Shown in pieces: positions 57,301 through 64,000 of a stretch of DNA of 64,000 nt; position 1 is the first letter of the stretch, and each line of letters opens with the position of its first letter. A program made the position numbers and the translations under genes. A model generated the notes under the pieces. That model was not told the DNA's origin and ran no database searches. It was given only the letters and a program-made list of their open reading frames with translations. This stretch comes from Diphasiastrum complanatum (Eukaryota > Streptophyta > Lycopodiopsida > Lycopodiales > Lycopodiaceae). Location: the NCBI GenBank assembly GCA_029204225.1, contig CM055094.1, positions 17,922,808 to 17,986,807 of the forward strand, in the 5' to 3' direction.

Positions 57301-57972
57301 TTGAAGATGTTCAAATCTAGTCTCTTGAAAGTCACAAATTACATTTGTAGAATCATATCACAGGATTTTATTCACATGGCATCAATAGGTGGCATCCTAT
57401 TGAAGGAAAGAAAGGATCCTAAGTGCAACCTTTGTGGCAAGGAAGGATATTTTTCCTCAAGATGTTACAAAAAGAAGACCAATCCATCCAAGAAAAACCA
57501 AAGCAAGGGGGCCGAGGAGAAGGATGGAGCTTCAAGTTCGAAATGCAAATACAAGAAGGACAAGTCCAAAGAAAGGTGTTTCCTTTGTGGAAAGGTGAAT
57601 GAGACTTGGAGTCTCACAAGGACTTGCAAGATTTGTCTTCAAGAGTCCATTACAACACATGTCAAATCTTTTGAAATTTTTCATTTGGAAGTGCATTGTT
57701 TGGTTCAAGATGCAAAGATAGATGTCATTTTCATGAAAGTAACTTGGATTTATTTTATGTCCTTGGAAAGTATTTTGCTTGGAACTTTAGATAAGTCCAA
57801 ACTTATTGTTATGATCCAAGAGAAATCAATCAAGAATAAGGAGCATCAGTCACAAAATGAAAATAGTTTCATTTATGCTCTCATGTCAACTTATGAAGAT
57901 CTATTTTGCTTTGAAGGGATTTTTGTATCTCAAAGGTGGCTTAAGGCAATACTAGTTGAGTGTGATGCCTAA
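57301..57972 (+). CDS. Gag-like zinc-knuckle ORF of a non-autonomous LTR element
   Basis: An open frame of 223 codons. Residues 38-53 form a copia-like CCHC knuckle with Tyr for His (CNLCGKEGYFSSRC), then a Lys/Ser-rich linker (KKNQSKGAEEKDGASSSKCK) and a second partial knuckle CFLCGK. After that the sequence departs from gag: TCKICLQESITTHVKSFEIF, FMKVTWIYFMSLESILLG, NENSFIYALMSTYEDLFCF. No protease, integrase or RT follows before the polypurine tract. It is likely the gag half of an element that depends on others for pol functions. Confidence 0.6.
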   Translation: MKMFKSSLLKVTNYICRIISQDFIHMASIGGILLKERKDPKCNLCGKEGYFSSRCYKKKTNPSKKNQSKGAEEKDGASSSKCKYKKDKSKERCFLCGKVNETWSLTRTCKICLQESITTHVKSFEIFHLEVHCLVQDAKIDVIFMKVTWIYFMSLESILLGTLDKSKLIVMIQEKSIKNKEHQSQNENSFIYALMSTYEDLFCFEGIFVSQRWLKAILVECDA

Positions 57973-58014
57973 AAGTATAGCAAAGCATGTTTTTCTTGTA
58001 AGCTTACATTAGTT

Positions 58015-58674
58015 ATGAAGTCAAGGAAATGGAAATGTCTTCATAATGTAAATTCTTTTAGTTTCAATAAGATCATGAATGATGTGTTCATTCATAAAGA
58101 TGAAAATTGTAAGTTCTCAATCTTAAAGGCAAGTTGTAAACTTCTTATGAGAATAAGTGAAGCATCTAAAGTGGACACTTATATCCATAAGCAAGTAGTT
58201 AGCCTTATTGATATGGAAATACCTTTTGATTTCAATATTGAAAAAATCATGCCAAGTTGTGGTGATTTTTGGACTTATGTTTCTAGCAAATGTAATCTTG
58301 ATAATCATAGGAAGTGCATATTGAATGGTCATACTTGTTGTGATCATTATGAGACATGGTCTCGGATTTCCATAAAAAAAGAGCACCATGAAGAGGATCT
58401 TAAGGAGTCATCTCAAGGTTCAAATGTGCCAAGTATTGAGGAGGAGAATCCTTCTCACATTGTGATTCCAAAAAGAAACTCAAAAAATATGGTTGAGTCC
58501 ATGTGGCTCACATTTCAAGAGAAAGAGGAGCATATCTCATGTGATCTTTGTGATCCTAATAAATCAAGAAGAAATCTTTATTTTCTCATGAAGGAGAATG
58601 CACATGAAGAAGGAGCAAGCTCAAGGTCAAGCATCTACATGAAAATTGGAAGGAATCAATTTCGGAGGTGCTAG
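58015..58674 (+). CDS. Accessory ORF of the non-autonomous LTR element
   Basis: 219 codons, starting MKSRKWKCLHNVNSFSFNKI. Cys- and His-rich: FIHKDENCKFSILKASCKLL, FWTYVSSKCNLDNHRKCILN, CCDHYETWSRISIKKEHHEE, then an acidic/Ser linker and VESMWLTFQEKEEHISCDLC. Its middle is related to the decayed minus-strand protein at 2460-3075. It ends ~200 bp before the polypurine tract at 58872. I do not recognise the family; paired Cys/His residues suggest metal binding, which is inference. Open over its whole length. Confidence 0.6.
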   Translation: MKSRKWKCLHNVNSFSFNKIMNDVFIHKDENCKFSILKASCKLLMRISEASKVDTYIHKQVVSLIDMEIPFDFNIEKIMPSCGDFWTYVSSKCNLDNHRKCILNGHTCCDHYETWSRISIKKEHHEEDLKESSQGSNVPSIEEENPSHIVIPKRNSKNMVESMWLTFQEKEEHISCDLCDPNKSRRNLYFLMKENAHEEGASSRSSIYMKIGRNQFRRC

Positions 58675-58871
58675 GATGGTGCAAAGCTCTCAAGCTCATC
58701 AAAGATGTCAACATCAAAGAAGCACTATCATGGATATGGTGATTTCAGATCAACGTCAAGCTCATTGGCCGATCTTCACACCTTTTGAACCAGCAAAGAC
58801 CAATTCAGCCCATGGAGTCAAGTCCAAGATCATCATGTTTTCCATCAAGCTAGATTTTCCAAGCTAGATTT

Positions 58872-58882
58872 TTGAGGAGGAG
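58872..58882 (+). promoter_or_regulatory. Polypurine tract of the non-autonomous element
   Basis: TTGAGGAGGAG directly before the LTR start TGTGAAAAATGC. The preceding AAGCTAGATTTT also matches the bases upstream of the tract at 2352-2360. Confidence 0.75.
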
Positions 58883-59720
58883 TGTGAAAAATGCAAAAAT
58901 AAGCTTGGTAGAGGCCAAAATTTTGTATATAGATAAACACACATTTGTGGAGCCTGTTCCCACATGTGAAACTAGTGTACTTTTCATGTACCATAATCAT
59001 ATATGTTGTACATATGATTTAACTCAAGTTCTAGTGGCTAAAATGGCCAAAAACTAGTTTTCTAGACATATGACACATGGCATCAATCTATTGATTGCAT
59101 GAGCCACATCCTTTGGTTAGGTGTCATATCCCATGTGTAGAGGACAGCTCACATGTGTGGAATAAGCTGAAGTAGGCAAATTTTGACTTCTAGAAGATTT
59201 CCAAGTAGATCTCCATATATAAGAAAAATGGACCAAAAGTGCTCAAAATAGAAGGTTTTGTCCAAGTGTCAGTTTTGCATGATGAATCATCATATAACAA
59301 AGCACCTTCACACATGTGGAATCAGAGGGATGATCAGTACCACGAGCTCTCACTTACTGTATATATAGAGCCACATTTGGCCATAATCAGTGTGAGACAC
59401 CAATCTTGGATTTGGAAGCAATTTTGAGTGATTCTCTCCATTTGTCTACATTTGTTTTTTATTGTTTTGAGGTTCTATCAATGTGTACTTGATTTTCAGG
59501 TTGGAGTCCATACTCAGACAATGTTTCACACGTGTGAAATCAGAAAGTAAACCTACCTTCAATTAATGATTGTTCTTGTTAGGATTTTGTGTCTAGAATT
59601 GATCTAGATTTATCTTAATCTCAAGTAGATTGATAGCTCAAGTAATCTAACAACCAATCCCTCTTGAGGATCAGATTAGGATCCACTCTTGGTCCTTTTG
59701 TAAATTTTTGTAATATGATT
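58883..59720 (+). mobile_element. 3' LTR of the non-autonomous element (right end approximate)
   Basis: It starts TGTGAAAAATGCAAAAATAAG. Near 58943-58975 it has TTTGTGGAGCCTGTTCCCACATGTGAAA (given here in two overlapping parts: TTTGTGGAGCCTGTTCCC and CCCACATGTGAAA), the same module as in element Y LTRs at ~20345-20375. A CACACGTGTG is at 59527. The right end could not be fixed. Confidence 0.65.
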
Positions 59721-59849
59721 ACTGAATCTAGATACGCTAATATGAATCACAAGCAATGCAACAATCAATCAAACAAGAATGGATACAACACAAAAACATA
59801 GTTGGAACATCATGATTTTTTTTTTCCTTCTATTGGAGTGAAGCGGTAG

Positions 59850-60296
59850 TTCAACATGAATAGTGGCCTCTAACGCTCTTCTTACAATTTTGTTGTTGTT
59901 CACTAACAATGTACTTCTTTTCTCTTCTCCTTTTCTCTTTTGATTTTTGGTCCATACTTATGTTCTGCCATATGGGATTAAAAGATAGTTTAACTAATCA
60001 TTACAAGAGAGGTTTACACTAAATTATCAGTTAACTACATGTCTCTTCTTATAACATTCCTTATGTCTGAGCGTGACAGTTTTATGTCTCACAACTACCA
60101 AGCTTTGAATTTGATAATTCGAATCGCTTGACAGTTCGTTTATCCATGGTTCGTCTCAGCACTTGTAAGCATTCGATAGTTTGGAAGTTGTCCAAACTAT
60201 CGGATCTTTAGATGTCAGTGTCGATGGTGTGTCGAACTGTCCTCTGTTCAGGGAATGTGTCAGAAAAGGTTGGTTGAGTTCACCATCTCCAACACT
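59850..60296 (-). mobile_element. 3' LTR piece of a decayed copia element
   Basis: On the minus strand TGTTGGAGATGGTGAAC begins directly after the purine tract AAGAGGGAG (60297-60305). Its other end near 59850 is approximate and reaches the LTR of the previous element. Confidence 0.5.
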
Positions 60297-60915
60297 CCCT
60301 CTTGAACAATACAACCTTTTTCTTTTCATCCGACTCTGATTGATCTTCTATGTTTTGTAAACAATGGCTTGTCCAACGACTTGTTCATGAGGTCTCTGAT
60401 CATGTCTTCTGATCTCACGAATTCGACACAAAGTTCTTCTTTTGAGATCATATCTCAAATATGATGATATTTCAAAGGTATGTTCTTGGTTTTTGAATGA
60501 AAACCCGGATCTTGGGCTAAATAAATGGCACTCTAAGTATCCATCTTCTTTACATGAAGATTGAGCCTAGAGACTTTAAAAGACTATCGAGCTTCTTATA
60601 CCAAGCTCGAGAGGCCTACTTTAGACTATAAATACATCTGTGCAACCAATAGACATGATCTCGATAATTTCTTCATCTAAGTCTCCGTGGATGAAGGCTA
60701 TTTTGACATCAATATGATGCATCTCTAGATCATATTTCGTAGCATAAACAAGGAGCAGTTGGATGCTCACGACATCTTGACTATCGGGGAGTATGTATCG
60801 TAGTAGTTGATACCATATCTCTGAGTGTAGCCTTTCATGCCAAGTTGAGCATTGTATCTTCCAACACTACCATATGATCCCAGCTTCTTCTTGTATACCC
60901 ATTTGCAGTCGACTT
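60297..60915 (-). pseudogene. Decayed copia RT and RNase H fragment
   Basis: From 60915: VDCKWVYKKKLGSYGSVGRY, MKGYTQRYGINYYDTYSP, LLVAQMYL then a deletion near 60540, and the RNase H end with AIYLAQDPGFHSKTKNIPLK and YHHI followed by stops. The upstream part is cut at 60915/60916 by the LTR of copy C, which begins exactly there. Confidence 0.75.
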
Positions 60916-61294
60916 TGTGAAAAATAGCCTAATTTGGCAAATCTAGCCATGTAGAACTTTGTAAACATTGTGTATAACTGGGTTCCACACATATAAGGCC
61001 AAGATGCCATCTGTCAACCCACTCCCAATGTAGGTTAGGTCAAGTTAAGAGATTTGGTCATGTCTATTTGGTGGTCAACCCTACTTTATAGGACCTACAC
61101 CTAAGTTTAAGGTGAAAATTTGACCAACTAGCTACCTACCAAGCATAACTTTAGAATCTAGGCTAGGGTTTCATTTTAAGACTAGAAGTGAGTTAACTTA
61201 CTTATTACATGCTAGAAATCCACCTAACTTCAAGAAAGAAGTCGAATTTTCTATGTATTCCCTCTCTCCATAGTGAGAAGATAGAATATTGTTG
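60916..61294 (+). mobile_element. LTR 5' half, copy C
   Basis: It starts TGTGAAAAATAGCC within the copia RT of the previous feature and matches 1-331 and the minus-strand 1979-2351. At 61294 it joins gag sequence at the same point as copy A (331). Confidence 0.75.
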
Positions 61295-61551
61295 GAGGTC
61301 CAAAGTTTTGCCATCCAAGACACTTTGCCATCTATTGATAAGCTCCATCAGTGTGCTTGTGGCTGAAGAGTGTAGGATGCTCCACCCCAAGGCAAGAATG
61401 AGTTCATTGCCTTTTCAAGATGGAGATGAGAAATCCAATTTCTCATTCAAGGAAAAACAGAAGACCAATGGAAAGAAGAAGCATCCAAAGGAGGCCACAA
61501 AAGAAGATGATATATCAAGCTCAAAGGACAAGTCAAAGCACAAATGCTTCT
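61295..61551 (+). pseudogene. Copia gag fragment of copy C
   Basis: It matches 332-~590: LVAEECRMLHPKARMSSLPF, KTNGKKKHPKEATKEDDISS, KSKHKCF, ending within the zinc knuckle. At ~61552 it switches to the opposite-strand RT of the 3315-6164 family, so the rest is missing. Confidence 0.78.
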
Positions 61552-61785
61552 CCATAGAGACTTTTGAACAAAAGACAAACTTTTGATTCATCACCTTCTT
61601 TCACAAAACCTGGAGGTTTCTCCATGTAAATCTCCTCCTCAAGGTAACCATTGACAAATGCATTAGAAACATCAAGCTGGAACATACTCCAATTGTGAAA
61701 ACATGCAAGAGATATAAGTATTTGGATGGTTACGATCTTTGCAACTGGTGCAAAGGTGTCTTCATAGTCAAGACCTTTGATTTGT
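61552..61785 (-). pseudogene. RT fragment of the 3315-6164 copia family
   Basis: It matches about 4402-4637, covering SKVCLLFKSLYG, the PPGFVKE region and QLDVSNAF. It ends where a 347-bp unrelated segment begins. Confidence 0.8.
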
Positions 61786-62132
61786 ATTTCATAACTTAAA
61801 TCTGTACACTAAATCTATCCTTTTATAGTAGCTAGTGCAACCCTAGATAGAATGCGCTGTTATCCGCATGGCATTTGCTAGGTGGCTCTTGAGATTTCCT
61901 CCAAATGTCCTTGGAGTTGATGTGGATAATGTTTCACGTTTTGTCACATTATTTGAGTATTCATACCTTCGAATTTTGTTCTACAATTTTCCAAATTTGA
62001 AAATTGTTAGAACTGTGTGAGCTTCAATGTAATTTTGTAGATTATTCAAACTTGTGTGTAAAACTGCAAAATGTAAGAAAATATTATACACATGTATTTA
62101 CAATTGATCCTCATTACTATCAATTTCCATCA
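61786..62132. other. Unrelated ~347-bp segment within the RT fragment
   Basis: AT-rich, no coding sequence. It takes the place of ~25 bases present in the relative at about 4638-4662. No clear inverted ends or target-site duplication. Confidence 0.6.
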
Positions 62133-62594
62133 AAGATCTTTATACTTATTGATAGATCCATCATGATTATACTTGAATCTGAAAACCCACTTACATCCAA
62201 TCACATGCATGTTGTTTGGTGGCTCCACAAGCTCCCATGTGTTGTTTGACATCAAGGCTTCAAACTCTTGGGTCATTGATTCAACCCAAATCTTGGAGTG
62301 CAGAGCTTCTTGGACATCTTTAGGCTCTTCATCTGATATGAAGAGAGCATGATAGGAAGTTTCACCTTCCACTTGCCTTCCTTCTTCATCATATGTGAGC
62401 CTTCTTGGCTTAGATCTTGCTCGTGTAGATCTTCTTGGTAAGGTAGCTTGAAAATACACAGTAAAAAATCCTAAGATGATCTACCTTAGGCGTTTTCTTA
62501 TACAACCTCCAATTGCAAGATTTGGAAGCCTATTACAAAGATAGTTTGCACATGCAATTGCCTCTCCCCAAAATTCTAGGCAGAGAAGCTTCAT
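62133..62594 (-). pseudogene. Linker, RT start and integrase scrap of the 3315-6164 family
   Basis: 62459-62133 matches 4665-4970 (LPRRSTRARSKPRRLTYDEE, SYHALFISDEEPKDVQEAL, CKWVFRFKYNHDG). At 62453 it is joined directly to integrase sequence matching about 5250-5390 (AIACANYLCNRLPNLAIGG, translated in the minus direction), with the integrase C-terminus deleted. Confidence 0.8.
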
Positions 62595-62979
62595 GTATCC
62601 ATCAAGAGTCTTCTTAGCCATAGGAGCTCTTTGGTTGTTGAAGTCAATGCCTTGTACTCGGCTTCACAAGAAGATAGTGAGACAGTATCTCGCTTTTTGG
62701 AAAGCCAAGATATTACTCCTCCACAAATAAATGTTGCAAATGCACTAATGGACTTCCTATCCTTTCTGTCACCTGCAAAATCTGAATCCGAGTAAGCTCT
62801 CAAGTGCAAATTATATCCTTCATAAAGTATGCCAAAAAATCTAGTACTAAAAACATATCTAAGTACTCTCTTGGCACTTTTCCAATGAGGAACTAAAGGA
62901 GCTTGCATACTTTGACTCAACTTGCTTACACAAAAACTTAAGTCAGGTCTAGTGATGGTTAAATAGATTAGAGAGCCTA
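62595..62979 (-). pseudogene. RT/RNase H fragment of the element Y family
   Basis: The minus frame 62920-62591: SQSMQAPLVPHWKSAKRVLR, YSDSDFAGDRKDRKS, GGVISWLSKKRDTVSLSSCE, AEYKALTSTTKELLWLRR. It matches 20745-21130 closely. At 62594 it is fused to the other family; at 62979 it ends against unassigned sequence. Confidence 0.88.
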
Positions 62980-63805
62980 TATTTTACAAATAGAGGTGAG
63001 GAAGTCCTCGAAATCCAAGGTAGAGCCTCCAAATGTCCTCCAAGGAACCTGGAAGCTTCAAGATGCTCCCCAACTCCAAGCTAGGATGCCTCCACCTGCA
63101 AATAAGGATCTGCAAGCCTCCAAGGATCTCTCTTGCACCTGTGTCCCTACTCTTTAAACACAAAGATAGATAACAAGCTGGCCTCAAGTATTCACCACCC
63201 AACCATAGGTAAATCCAAGCTCCAAGCAAGACCTATCTAGCACCCCCTTGCTAACCAAAAACAAATCAGAAGCATACCACAACACTCCATAGCATACTCA
63301 AGATCCAAACCCTGCTTATGTCCCATACCATAAGCAAGATCCAAACCTCAAGCATACTACCACAAGAAAGCACTCTACACACTAGTAGCAATACTAGAGC
63401 ATAAGCCAAGCAAACAAGAGAGATCTCTCTCTCTCTCCCCCCCCCAATGGGCGCCCTACTACCCTCATATAGATGGCCCATGGACGCCTCCAATGCACTA
63501 TGGAGTTCCATGCTCATCCAATGAGAGAGAGAGAAGCCTAGGGGAGTTAAAGAATATCCAAGAGCCTCCATAGGCTTATGGAATGTCAAGAGACTCCTTC
63601 CATAACCTATGACTGTTTGAATGCCTTTCTTGTGGGAGTTGGGAACTCAATGGACACTTTAGGAGGGCGCCCTCCTACTAGGTCCCATTGCCCAAGTTGT
63701 GCAAGTATACTTTGGTCCTACACCAATAAAGTGATATGGTTCAAGGTTGAGGCCCAAGGTTTAGAAAAATAGTCATTCAATGACTGTCTAACACCTCTCT
63801 AGGTT
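62980..63805. other. Unassigned sequence
   Basis: No convincing gene. Rich in CTCCAAG and AGATCCAAACC words (for example GCATACTCAAGATCCAAACC near 63292 and a similar one near 63325) with a CT/C run at 63426-63447. Frames at 63229-62984 and 63589-63266 (minus) lack motifs. Confidence 0.4.
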
Positions 63806-64000
63806 TCATACCTCCATCCAAGGCATAGACACCTACCTGCTCTTAACCAAGGACACTAGTACCTTAGTCTAAGGCACCTACCCTTAATACTAAGGGTATC
63901 CCTTATCCAAGGGTCACGTGACTCCATACCTCCAACTAAGGTATAGTCACTTGCATGTCCTTATCCAAGGGCACATACTCTTAATCCTAAGGGTACCTTG
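63806..64000 (+). repeat. Imperfect repeats with clustered small palindromes
   Basis: CATACCTCCA starts two similar units at about 63807 and 63924 (period ~117). They contain small dyads CCTTAGTCTAAGG, CCCTTAATACTAAGGG, CCCTTATCCAAGGG and CTTAATCCTAAGGG. The array continues past the window end. Confidence 0.6.

Overview
This window looks like transposon-rich nuclear DNA of a land plant. The evidence is Ty1/copia elements primed by initiator tRNA-Met (TGGTATCAGAGC-type primer sites), Ty3/gypsy fragments, a MULE-like transposase, a pentatricopeptide-repeat remnant, and one spliced plant-type short-chain dehydrogenase/reductase gene. No bacterial operon, rRNA, tRNA or CRISPR feature was seen. 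I cannot name the species. Almost all coding potential belongs to retroelements, mostly broken and nested in one another.

Layout. Positions 1-6164 hold copia pieces: a deleted gag-protease derivative (+), a complete LTR in the opposite orientation, an accessory-ORF element (-), and a 5'-truncated copia pol (-). Positions 6165-20453 are one copia element on the minus strand with both LTRs. Its RNase H region is split by an ~8.0-kb DNA transposon (7350-15353) with ~26-30 bp terminal inverted repeats. That transposon carries four genes in two convergent pairs: an unknown spliced gene, a Ulp1/C48-like protease with intact splicing, a decayed unknown gene, and a transposase candidate. This is the best candidate here for an undescribed system. 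Positions 20454-22115 are a second pol copy sharing the same LTR, fused to a different copia family.

Positions 22116-25271 hold a probable Ty3/gypsy LTR and gag. Positions 25272-29507 are a decayed copia element. Positions 29606-30491 are a copia 3' end with a complete LTR, and 30492-32620 a MULE-like transposase (+). Positions about 32893-37300 are a nearly full-length copia pol (-), and 39163-40310 a gypsy fragment. Positions 41100-42617 are a copia LTR, primer site and remnant. Positions 42622-45179 are a second copy of the gypsy LTR with its core flipped, followed by unknown minus-strand ORFs. Positions 45540-46700 are a large GA/CT microsatellite complex.

Positions 48703-50826 carry the only convincing host gene, an SDR-family reductase with at least three coding exons. 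Positions 51036-53640 are copia pieces, and 55374-55530 a PPR remnant. Positions 57301-59720 are a non-autonomous LTR element with a gag-like zinc knuckle and an accessory ORF related to the one at 2460-3075. Positions 59850-62979 are a patchwork of copia pieces joined end to end, and the rest to 64000 is unassigned.

A recurring feature is the 10-bp palindrome CACACGTGTG (G-box core CACGTG). I found it 12 times, every time inside LTRs or suspected LTRs of several families.
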